NCBI RefSeq assembly: GCF_000420705.1
Contig: NZ_ATVL01000007.1
Coordinates: 1 to 64,000 of the forward strand
Length of the DNA stretch: 64,000 nucleotides
From: Hymenobacter norwichensis DSM 15439
Lineage (GTDB): Bacteria; Bacteroidota; Bacteroidia; Cytophagales; Hymenobacteraceae
Direction: 5' to 3'
Within the stretch, counting starts at the first letter, position 1; each line of letters begins with the position of its first letter. Both the position numbers and the translations under genes were made by a program. Shown here one piece after another: positions 10,001-16,886 of this stretch. The notes under the pieces were generated by a model. The model searched no databases. It saw nothing but the letters and a program-made list of their open reading frames with translations, and was not told the DNA's origin.

Positions 10001-10591
10001 ACCTGGCTCAAGCAGTACGAGGACACCAAAACCACCCTCGAAACCAACGAAGCCGGTGGCCGCCAGTACCGGGTGTACCGCCAGCGGTTCGCGGCGGGTT
10101 CTACCGTAGCCCTCGGCCCAAACAGCAGTACCCCGAACACGCGGCCCTACATCGTGGCCGTTAACCGGGCCAGCACCATCGAGCCGGCCTACGACCTCAA
10201 AGCTATAACGGGTTACAAGCCCGCCACCGCCCGGACGTCTGGGCCCGGTATGGTGCGCGAAACCGTCAATACCAAGGAGAGCATCACCTTCAAGGAAGCC
10301 GCGGGTGGCGCAGTGGAATGGACGATTCAGGTGGGCGTGGCCGATACCTATTCGCTGACCGTGCGCTACGCCAACCAACTCACCAAGCCCCTAACCGGCA
10401 AACTCAGCGTGGCCCTAGCCGATGGCACTGTGCTCAAGGAAGAAACCGTGGAACTAGTGCCCTCCAAGCCCGGCAAATGGAACTACCTAGCCAGCTCCAC
10501 CGGCTCCATGATCAACGCCGGCAGCTACACCGTGAAGCTCACCGCCGTAGACGCCGCCGGCCTTAGCGTGTCGGGCCTGGAGGTACAGTAG
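7016..10591 (+). CDS. Multidomain GH2 hydrolase with malectin and C-terminal carbohydrate-binding domains
   Basis: 1191 residues, signal peptide to about residue 20. The order is GH2 sugar-binding domain (about 25-200), immunoglobulin-like domain (about 200-310), TIM barrel (about 315-610) with acid/base Glu438 in WGLENES and likely nucleophile Glu506 in LIGEYG, and malectin-type domain (about 726-895, starting VNCGG). Two further beta domains follow, the last resembling a CBM6/35-type jelly roll (about 1060-1191). GH2 covers beta-galactosidases, beta-glucuronidases, beta-galacturonidases and others; the specificity cannot be read here. The two binding modules suggest action on a large or surface-bound polymer. 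Flanked by repeats B3 and A2. Confidence 0.9.
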   Translation: MLPRLFFLFLIVFAAVAAYAQPSLRTEIPLLDNWRTAVDEKNQQAHSGFEQANFNDRTWKTVAVPHNWDAYEGYRRQRHGNLHGYAWYRKTFSVTPPKNGQRYFLFFEGVGSYATVWLNGKSVGQHAGGRTTFTLDVTDAIRLDGQPNLLAVRADHPAGIQDLPWVCGGCSEERGFSEGSQPLGIFRPVQLVVTNPVRIEPFGVHIWADSTLTAQAAQLLVTTEVKNYGRKAQTLTVLNQLLDKQGKVMAETKTKRKLAAGETAELRQQLPQLKQPHLWSLQDPYLYRLVTRVQAGSKLLDELETPYGIRWISWPIGTVAAAGQKQFLLNGKPVFINGIAEYEHLLGQSHAFSPEQVRTRVEQMKAAGFNAFRDAHQPHNLRYQANWDSLGWLWWPQLAAHVWYDTPQFRQNFKTLLVDWIKERRNSPSVVLWGLENESTLPEDFAKECTALIRQLDPTASRQRKVTTCNGGKGTDWDVPQNWTGTYGGDPNTYGADVERQVLIGEYGAWRTLDLHSEGPPVFNSGPFSEDRFTQLMELKVKLAESAKDKTAGHFFWLLTSHDNPGRVQGGEGQRELDRIGPVNYKGLLTPWEEPTDAFYMFRANYAPKDREPMVYLASHTWPDRWLKPGLKDSIAVYSNCDEVELFNDVNATSLGRKTRAGIGTHFQWDKADIQYNVLYAVGYVGGKAVAKDYIVLHHLPKAPGFEQLLAGAQPIIAPQPVLNYLYRVNCGGPAYVDRHGSQWLPDQPRTSPTTWGSESWTREFPGVSSFFASQRRTFDPIQGTTDWPLFQDFRYGREKLRYTFPVPDGDYQVELYFTEPWLGTGGGLDCTGWRLFDVAINGETVLKDLDIWKEVGHDKALKKTVKARVTGGQLEITFPRVASGQALISAIAIASTDANAKHAPASPSVISNLQGTTAAAAGQWTAQTWLDTGNQPYTDSPVAFSNMPSALYGAEWLRAQLKTAATAASQSRGTFQVSTAADVYIALDAKATPPTWLKQYEDTKTTLETNEAGGRQYRVYRQRFAAGSTVALGPNSSTPNTRPYIVAVNRASTIEPAYDLKAITGYKPATARTSGPGMVRETVNTKESITFKEAAGGAVEWTIQVGVADTYSLTVRYANQLTKPLTGKLSVALADGTVLKEETVELVPSKPGKWNYLASSTGSMINAGSYTVKLTAVDAAGLSVSGLEVQ

Positions 10592-10612
10592 GGTGTAAGC
10601 TTGCCTGAAAAA

Positions 10613-10784
10613 GTCCGTCATGCAGAGCATGAGGCGCATCAAGCCAGGGACGAAGCATCTCGCCTGCTGACGTTGCCAAACTACCTGTCATGCAGAGGCG
10701 GAGCCGAAGCATCTTGCTCGAATCATTGAGTTAGCTCTCCAACGACACCATGCGAGATGCTTCGGCTCCGCCTCTGCATGACCG
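10613..10784. repeat. Composite family A repeat (A2)
   Basis: A left half-unit of the CAAGCCAGGGACGAAG subtype is followed by a complete hairpin of the GAGGCGGAGCCGAAG subtype. The inner loop contains CTCGAATCATTGAGTTAGC, the same orientation as A14 and opposite to A9. Confidence 0.88.
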
Positions 10785-10887
10785 TTTCGTTGTGAGTGTG
10801 TTGTAATCAGTCAACCAGAATACAACCTAAGTCAAGATGCTACAATAGGAGGGGAAAATCATATACGGACGCGGGGCTGGCCGAAGG

Positions 10888-10895
10888 TAAATTTG
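10888..10895 (+). promoter_or_regulatory. Candidate Bacteroidota -7 promoter box (TAAATTTG)
   Basis: TAAATTTG matches the TAnnTTTG consensus exactly and lies 60 bp before the symporter start. No convincing TTTG/TTG -33 box is visible at the usual distance, so this is half of the expected promoter. Confidence 0.45.
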
Positions 10896-10954
10896 TACAT
10901 ACTCAACTTACCGGTGTAGGCGAAGATTCGCGGCATTTCAGTGAAGTTTGCTCC

Positions 10955-12553
10955 ATGAACAATTTGCGACTCCTTGACCTTGCCATTATCGCCCTCTACT
11001 TGGTAGCCATGATTGCCGTGGGCGTGTACTTTGCCCGCAAAAACAAGAATCCGGAGCAGTATTCCAGTGCGTCGGGGACCATTCCGGGCTGGGCCATTGG
11101 CCTATCCATCTACGCCACGTTTCTGAGTAGCAACACCTTCCTAGGTGTGCCCGGCAAGGCCTTCGGGACCAACTGGAACGCCTTTGTGTTCAGTATTTCC
11201 ATGCCGCTGGCCGCGTGGGTGGCGGCCAAATACTTTGTACCATTTTACCGTAGTACCGGCGAAATATCGGCCTACACGCACCTGGAAAAGCGTTTCGGGA
11301 GTTGGGCGCGCACCTACGCAGTGGTGTGCTTCTTGCTGACGCAGCTCGCCCGCATCGGTTCCATCTTCTTCGGTATTGCCCTCACGTTGCAGGCCCTCAC
11401 CGGCTTCTCGATGGAGATGATTATGCTGGTTACCGGCGTGTGCATCATCATTTACACCGTGCTGGGCGGTATTGAAGCCGTTATCTGGACTGAGGTGGTG
11501 CAGGGCGTTATCAAAACGTTTGGGGCGCTGCTGATTCTGTATCTGATTATCGAGAACATGCCCGGCGGGGTGGCTAAAGTGGTGGAAATCGGGCAGCAGG
11601 ACGGCAAGTTCAGCCTCGGTGGTTTCGCGCCCGACTTCACCCAATCCACCTTCTGGGTGGTATTGCTGTACGGCTTCTTCATCAACCTCAACAATTTCGG
11701 CGTCGACCAAAACTACGTGCAGCGGTACCACACGGCTACGTCGGCCAAGCAGGCTACCAAGTCGATTTGGCTGTGCGTGTGGCTGTATCTGCCCGCGTCG
11801 CTGCTGTTCTTTATTATCGGTTCGGCGCTGTTTGCCTACTATCAGGTGCACCCCGAGCTGATTGAGGCCGTGAAGCTGAAGGTGGCCGCCGAGCGGCTGC
11901 CCCTCACGGCCACCGCCGCCCAAATTAGCCAAACTGCCTCCCAACTCCTGCCTTCCGATTACGGCGACAAGGTGATGCCCCACTTCATGGTAACCAAAAT
12001 CCCAACGGGTTTTGTGGGGCTCATCGTGTCGGCCATTCTCTCCGCGGCCATGAGCACGATTAGCTCGGGCATGAACGCCTCGGCCACCGTCTTCACCGCC
12101 GACATCTACGAGCGGTATTGGAACACCAAACTCACCGGCCGCCAAATGATGCGCGCGTTGCACTTAGGCACGGTGGTGGTGGGTTTGCTGGGCATGGGCA
12201 CCGGCATTGCCATGATTGGCATCAAGAGCGTGCTCGACGTGTGGTGGGAGCTGTCGGGCATCTTTGCTGCGGGCATGCTGGGCTTGTTTCTGCTGGCCGT
12301 TATCAGCCGCCAAACCAGCAACCACGAGGCCCTCACCGCTACCATCATTGGGGTGGTGGTCATTCTCTGGATGACCTTCTCCGCCAACCTCCCCGACAAC
12401 CTGGCCCTGCTGCGTAACCCGCTGCACAAGAGCATGATTATCGTGGTGGGCACGCTCACCATCTTCCTGCTGGGCTTGCTGCTCACCAAGCTGCGCCGCA
12501 GCCGCGTGGCCGTGGGCGCCCCCCACGACGAGGTGCAGCAAATAGTTCATTAA
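10955..12553 (+). CDS. Sodium:solute symporter (SSS family), sugar uptake
   Basis: 532 residues from ATG 10955; an upstream in-frame extension is basic and polar with no membrane character and was rejected. Many hydrophobic segments start immediately (LLDLAIIALYLVAMIAVGVYFA), and the N-terminal NPEQYSSASGTIPGWAIGLS and LSAAMSTISSGMNASATVF segments are typical of SSS transporters. It probably couples sodium to import of a monosaccharide or uronate released by the neighbouring hydrolases. It is followed 63 bp later by a DHDPS-type aldolase, which suggests a transport-plus-catabolism pair. A candidate promoter lies just upstream. Confidence 0.92.
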   Translation: MNNLRLLDLAIIALYLVAMIAVGVYFARKNKNPEQYSSASGTIPGWAIGLSIYATFLSSNTFLGVPGKAFGTNWNAFVFSISMPLAAWVAAKYFVPFYRSTGEISAYTHLEKRFGSWARTYAVVCFLLTQLARIGSIFFGIALTLQALTGFSMEMIMLVTGVCIIIYTVLGGIEAVIWTEVVQGVIKTFGALLILYLIIENMPGGVAKVVEIGQQDGKFSLGGFAPDFTQSTFWVVLLYGFFINLNNFGVDQNYVQRYHTATSAKQATKSIWLCVWLYLPASLLFFIIGSALFAYYQVHPELIEAVKLKVAAERLPLTATAAQISQTASQLLPSDYGDKVMPHFMVTKIPTGFVGLIVSAILSAAMSTISSGMNASATVFTADIYERYWNTKLTGRQMMRALHLGTVVVGLLGMGTGIAMIGIKSVLDVWWELSGIFAAGMLGLFLLAVISRQTSNHEALTATIIGVVVILWMTFSANLPDNLALLRNPLHKSMIIVVGTLTIFLLGLLLTKLRRSRVAVGAPHDEVQQIVH

Positions 12554-12616
12554 GACATCCTATCCAACTCCGAGGCCCCCGTGGCCTACTACCACACAAC
12601 TACCTCGCCAAGCCCA

Positions 12617-13546
12617 ATGAAAAATTCGCCCAAGGGATTTATCCCCGTGATGCTCATGCCCTTTCAGAACGATGGGCAGATTGATTACCCGGCCCTCACG
12701 CGCCTGACGGAATTGTACTTGAAGGCTGGCGCGGCAGGGCTGTTTGCTAATTGCCTGTCCAGCGAAATGTTCGAGCTAAGCGCCGAGGAGCGGCTGCAAA
12801 CCATTCGGCACGTGGTAGATGTGGTGGGCGGGGCTGTGCCCGTAGTAGCTACTGGCACCTTCGCCGGTACGCTCAACGAACAGGCTGATTTCGTGAAACG
12901 TGTACACGAAGCGGGCACCGAGGCCGTCATCGTAATTACGGGGCTGCTGGCTACTGAGCAGGAGTCGGATGCTGTGTTCAACGAGCGGGTGATGCGCCTC
13001 ATCGACTGGACGCCGGGCATTCCGCTGGGCTTCTACGAGTGCCCAGTACCGTACAAGCGGCTGCTGTCGGCGGAGCAGCTGGGGCAGTTTGTGGGCACCG
13101 GCCGCGTAACCTACCACAAGGATACTTGCCTGGATATCAAACAGGTGCAAGACAAAATAGCTGCCGCGCAAGGCTATCCTTTCGGCCTCTACGATGCCTA
13201 CATGGGCCACGCCGTGGAATCGTTGCGTGCTGGTGCCGCTGGTCTTTCCTGCATTCAGGGCAATTTCTTTCCGGAGCTGATTGTGTGGCTGTGCGAAAAC
13301 TACGATAACCCACAGCTAGCCAACGAAGTGCAGCAGGTGCAGCAGTTCTTCATCGAGAACATGGACGTGATGCACAACGTGTACCCCATCGTGGCCAAAT
13401 ACTCGCTCAAGCAGCGCGGCATGGATATTTCCACCTTCACGCGCCGCCAAGTGGGCACCTTCTCCAGCTCCATCCGCCAAGCCGTAGAAACCCTCAGCGG
13501 CGACTACACCAAACTGAGCCACCACCTGGAACTGGCGCTAGCCTAA
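12617..13546 (+). CDS. DHDPS/NAL-family aldolase (class I, Schiff base)
   Basis: 309 residues from ATG 12617, chosen over a GTG 36 bp upstream. TIM-barrel dihydrodipicolinate synthase/N-acetylneuraminate lyase superfamily: GFIPVMLMPF at the start, the Tyr of FYECPVPYK, and the presumed Schiff-base Lys in TYHKDTC. The usual GTTGE substrate loop is replaced by CLSSEMF, so it is unlikely to be DapA. In this setting a 2-keto-3-deoxy sugar-acid or related aldolase acting on pectin monosaccharides is likely. It shares a bidirectional terminator with the convergent AraC gene. Confidence 0.85.
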   Translation: MKNSPKGFIPVMLMPFQNDGQIDYPALTRLTELYLKAGAAGLFANCLSSEMFELSAEERLQTIRHVVDVVGGAVPVVATGTFAGTLNEQADFVKRVHEAGTEAVIVITGLLATEQESDAVFNERVMRLIDWTPGIPLGFYECPVPYKRLLSAEQLGQFVGTGRVTYHKDTCLDIKQVQDKIAAAQGYPFGLYDAYMGHAVESLRAGAAGLSCIQGNFFPELIVWLCENYDNPQLANEVQQVQQFFIENMDVMHNVYPIVAKYSLKQRGMDISTFTRRQVGTFSSSIRQAVETLSGDYTKLSHHLELALA

Positions 13547-13560
13547 TCACGCATAACACC

Positions 13561-13613
13561 AAAAAAAGCCGAAGGGCGGGCGGAACCAGTTCTGCCCGCC
13601 CTTCGGCTTTTTT
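13561..13613. terminator. Bidirectional intrinsic terminator
   Basis: An A-run, then AAGCCGAAGGGCGGGC paired with GCCCGCCCTTCGGCTT, then a T-run. It lies between two convergent genes (aldolase + and AraC -) and can end transcription from both sides. Confidence 0.93.
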
Positions 13614-13636
13614 GTGCGCTAGACTTGCTGGATAGC

Positions 13637-14530
13637 CTATGCTGCAACCAGCTCTTTGTAGCTGTGCAGGTACTTGCGCTTGTACTCCAGCGGCGTCATT
13701 TTGGTGATTTTCTTGAAGTGCCGGTAGAAGTTCGACACGTTGTTGAAGCCGCATTCAAAGCAGATAACCTCGGTCGGGAGCTTGTCCTCGATGAGCAGCC
13801 GACATGCCTGGCTGATGCGGATTTCAATCAGGAAATCGTAGTAGGTTTTCTTGGTAATTAGCTTGAAGTAGCGGCAGAACGACGTCACGCTCAGGTTGCT
13901 GATGGATGCAATTTCGTCGAGCGTAATTTCCTTTTTGTAGTTGGAAAGCGTGTAGTTGCACACCTTGTTGATCCGCTGCACGTCCGACTCGTTGGACTGC
14001 TTGAAGGCGTGGTGCTCGGCGGCAATGGTTTGCACTTCCTGCGTTTCGGAAATTATTTTCAGGATGGACAAGAAGATGATGATGCGGTCCAGGTCGGTGG
14101 CGTGCACGGCGGCTTGCATCAGCGGAGCCAAGCGGGCTTTAGCTTCCCCTTCTATAATGAGGCCGCTTTTAGCTTTCTCGAACAGTTTAGGAATCAGATA
14201 CGCCTCGGGCAACCCCAGCAGATAGCGGCCCAGGCACTCGGGCAGAAACTGAATCACAATGGCTTCCACTTCCATGTCGGGGTCGTTTTGGAAGTATTGC
14301 TCGTTGCAGCGCCAGGTGTGCGGTAGGTTGGCACCGAGCAGGATAATCTCGCCCGACGAGAAGTTGTTGATGTTGTCGCCCACCAGGCGCACCCCTTCAC
14401 CCTTAATCACATAATGCAGTTCCAGCTCCGGGTGGTAGTGCCAAACGGTGCCGAAGTTGGGCTTCCGGTCGTGGCGGATGCTGAATGAACTCTGGGTGTT
14501 TACCGGGACTTTGTGAAACTGGGCTTTCAT
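13637..14530 (-). CDS. AraC-family transcriptional regulator
   Basis: 297 residues; the start is set at MKAQFHKVP (14530) because the 20-residue extension upstream is hydrophobic and unlike the family. The N-terminal cupin sensor (about 10-120; WHYHPELELHYVIKGEG, GEIILLGANLPH) is followed by a C-terminal double HTH (about 190-290; LDEIASISNLSVTSFCRYF, CGFNNVSNFYRHFKKITKMTP). It probably senses a sugar and activates PUL transcription. It is divergent from the isomerase-SusC-SusD operon across a 637-bp gap, the natural place for its target sites. Confidence 0.92.
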   Translation of the reverse strand: MKAQFHKVPVNTQSSFSIRHDRKPNFGTVWHYHPELELHYVIKGEGVRLVGDNINNFSSGEIILLGANLPHTWRCNEQYFQNDPDMEVEAIVIQFLPECLGRYLLGLPEAYLIPKLFEKAKSGLIIEGEAKARLAPLMQAAVHATDLDRIIIFLSILKIISETQEVQTIAAEHHAFKQSNESDVQRINKVCNYTLSNYKKEITLDEIASISNLSVTSFCRYFKLITKKTYYDFLIEIRISQACRLLIEDKLPTEVICFECGFNNVSNFYRHFKKITKMTPLEYKRKYLHSYKELVAA

Positions 14531-15167
14531 GTGGGAAGGAGTGAGAGTGGGAATTGGAAAAGGAAGGAGCAGAAAGCTGAACAGGAGCACCGAAATACCC
14601 TGACCAGTATCTACTAATATACCGTTTTCCGCCTGAAAACGTGCCTTAGTTACTTACAAGCTAACCCCAGATTATTCTGGTAATCAGCCACCGAGTTGGT
14701 TTACCTGTACCCGTCTGGTGCAAGGGAATAGTAGGGATAAAATGCACAACAACTATATGATCTTATCCTAATGGCCTATTGCCGAAAGAAGAAAACAAGT
14801 AGGCTTATCTCTGGAAGTGACTAGCAATTTAGATTGTGCTATCGATTGCACTCTCCTGTAGTCTACTGGCCAAGTTGGAAATTTCGGACGAATCCAAGAT
14901 GAGTTAGAATATAAGTGGCAAAATATTGCGATACGGTCATGTCAAGGCCCGCAAAGCTTTGCGCGGGGGAATGCTAACATCCTATACTAAGTAGGCAATA
15001 ACAAATAGATACCTGGCTTAATCCGCTGGCATATTTGCTTTAGGAATATCCTCTGGCATTTTTCCGCCCAAAGCCTTCAGCTTCTAGCTGTACCGAGCGG
15101 GGGCTCACAACGCCAGAGGAAGCAGGCCAGGCCCGCTTTTCCGTGTACCTCTAACCAGCAGCAAGCA
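14531..15167. other. 637-bp intergenic regulatory region
   Basis: The only long gap in the PUL without a palindromic repeat, lying between divergent AraC and the isomerase-susCD operon. It is more AT-rich than the genes and has no ORF I would call. It contains the palindrome GCAAAGCTTTGC (14951-14962) and CATATTTG (15030-15037), one mismatch from the TAnnTTTG promoter box and about 130 bp before the isomerase start. Operator sites for the AraC regulator are expected here but not identified. Confidence 0.5.
14951..14962. promoter_or_regulatory. 12-bp palindrome, possible operator
   Basis: GCAAAGCTTTGC is a perfect palindrome extended imperfectly by CCC and GGG on either side, placed between two divergent transcription units. 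Binding by any regulator is unproven. Confidence 0.3.
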
Positions 15168-16835
15168 GTGGCTACCGACACGACCAAAGAAGTATTGTTA
15201 CTCGCCAGCGGGGATTTGCGCCTCGCCGCCAACCAAAACTGCTGGCCCGCACAGCAGGCCATGGAAGAGCAGTTGAGCGCCGCACTAGCTCGGCAGGGCT
15301 GGAGCGTAAAGCGCGCCCACCCTTACGACTCCGAAAAGCAGCACGGCTTCCTTGACTCGCAGAAGATGGGCATTGAGGTGTTTCGCACCCTCGACCCCCA
15401 CCAGCCGCTCATCGTGGCCGAAAGCGTGTGGCAATATTCGCACCACGTACTGGCTGGCCTCACTACGCACAAAGGCCCAATTCTGACCGTAGCCAACTGG
15501 AGCGGGCAATGGCCTGGCCTGGTGGGCATGCTGAACTTAAACGGCTGCCTAACCAAAGCCGGCGTGGCGTATAGCACGCTTTGGAGCGAAGATTTCACCG
15601 ATGCCTTCTTTGAAGCCGGTCTGCAACAGTGGCTGGCCGAGGGCCGCGTCACCCAAGACTACAGCCACGTCAAGAGCTTCGGCGCCGCCACGCTGCCAGC
15701 CACCGACGAGCAAACGGGTCGGGCGTTTGGCAAACGTTTCCAGCAGAACAAGGCCATCATGGGCGTGTTCGACGAGGGCTGCATGGGTATGTACAACGCC
15801 ATTGTGCCCGACGAGCTGCTGCACGCTACGGGCATCTTTAAGGAGCGCCTCAGCCAAGCCAGCCTCTACGCCGCCATGCGCGACGTAACTGCCGCCGAAG
15901 CCCAGCAAGTGTTTGACTGGCTGCTGGCCCGCGGCATGAAATTCAACTGGGGCACTAACGAAGCCACCCAGCTCACCAAGAACCAGACGCTGGAGCAGTG
16001 CAAAATGTACATTGCCGCCGTGCGCATCTCGGCCGATTTCGGCTGCGACACCATCGGCATCCAGTACCAGCAGGGCCTCAAGGACCTAACGGTGGCCAGT
16101 GACCTGGTGGAAGGCCTGCTCAACAACACCGACCGGCCGCCGGTCTACTCGAAAACCGGTGAAGAATTGTACGCCGGCCAAGCGTTGCCGCACTTCAACG
16201 AAGTGGACGAATGCGCTGGCCTCGATGCTCTACTAACCTACCGTCTCTGGAACGAACTAGGCCTGCAAGGCGAAACCACCTTGCACGACTTGCGCTGGGG
16301 TCAAGCCTACGACACGGGTGCGGGTGAAGAATTTGTGTGGGTGTTCCTGATTTCCGGAGCAGCCCCGCCGGCGCACTTTGTGGGCGGCTACGAAGGCGCC
16401 AGCAGTGAGCGGCAGCCTCCCATGTATTTCCGGTTGGGTGGCGGCAGCCTCAAGGGTGTGAGTCGGCCCGGTTCTTTGGTTTGGAGCCGGGTGTACGTGA
16501 TGGACGGCAAGCTGCACTGCGACTTAGGCGTGGGCGAAGCCGTGGCTTTGCCAGCCGCTGAAACCCAGCGCCGCTGGCAGGAAACCACCCCCGAGTGGCC
16601 CATTATGCACGCCGTACTGCGCGGTGTGAGCCGCAACCAGATGATGGCCCGCCACAAAGCCAACCACATTCAGGTGGTTTACGCGCCCTACGAAGCCAAA
16701 GCCCACCAGGCCTGCCGCATCAAGGCGGCGGCGCTGGCCGAGCTGGGCATTGAGGTGCACTTCTGCGGCGACGTGAAAGGCCTTGTGCCCGATGCCGTGC
16801 TCAACTCGGCAAAACATGCGGTGCTGCCTGGCTAA
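15168..16835 (+). CDS. L-fucose/L-arabinose isomerase-family protein
   Basis: 555 residues from a GTG start at 15168; no in-frame ATG fits near the conserved N-terminus (EVLLLASGDLRLAANQNCWPAQ). The architecture matches the fucose isomerase family: Rossmann-like N-domains with PILTVANWSGQWPGLVGMLN, then a C-terminal domain with FNEVDECAGLDALLTYRL and HFVGGYEG. It probably interconverts an aldose (L-fucose, L-galactose or L-arabinose type) and its ketose in the cytoplasm. It stands 51 bp before susC and reads as the first gene of the isomerase-susC-susD operon. The exact sugar is not determinable. Confidence 0.78.
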   Translation: MATDTTKEVLLLASGDLRLAANQNCWPAQQAMEEQLSAALARQGWSVKRAHPYDSEKQHGFLDSQKMGIEVFRTLDPHQPLIVAESVWQYSHHVLAGLTTHKGPILTVANWSGQWPGLVGMLNLNGCLTKAGVAYSTLWSEDFTDAFFEAGLQQWLAEGRVTQDYSHVKSFGAATLPATDEQTGRAFGKRFQQNKAIMGVFDEGCMGMYNAIVPDELLHATGIFKERLSQASLYAAMRDVTAAEAQQVFDWLLARGMKFNWGTNEATQLTKNQTLEQCKMYIAAVRISADFGCDTIGIQYQQGLKDLTVASDLVEGLLNNTDRPPVYSKTGEELYAGQALPHFNEVDECAGLDALLTYRLWNELGLQGETTLHDLRWGQAYDTGAGEEFVWVFLISGAAPPAHFVGGYEGASSERQPPMYFRLGGGSLKGVSRPGSLVWSRVYVMDGKLHCDLGVGEAVALPAAETQRRWQETTPEWPIMHAVLRGVSRNQMMARHKANHIQVVYAPYEAKAHQACRIKAAALAELGIEVHFCGDVKGLVPDAVLNSAKHAVLPG

Positions 16836-16886
16836 CCCAGGCTGACTCACCCCCGATTACCACGCTCTTTAAGTCCCACACCTTCT

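Noticed and set aside
12617..13546. Aldolase considered as DapA (lysine biosynthesis)
   Set aside because: The GTTGE substrate loop is replaced by CLSSEMF and the gene lies with a sugar symporter in a PUL.
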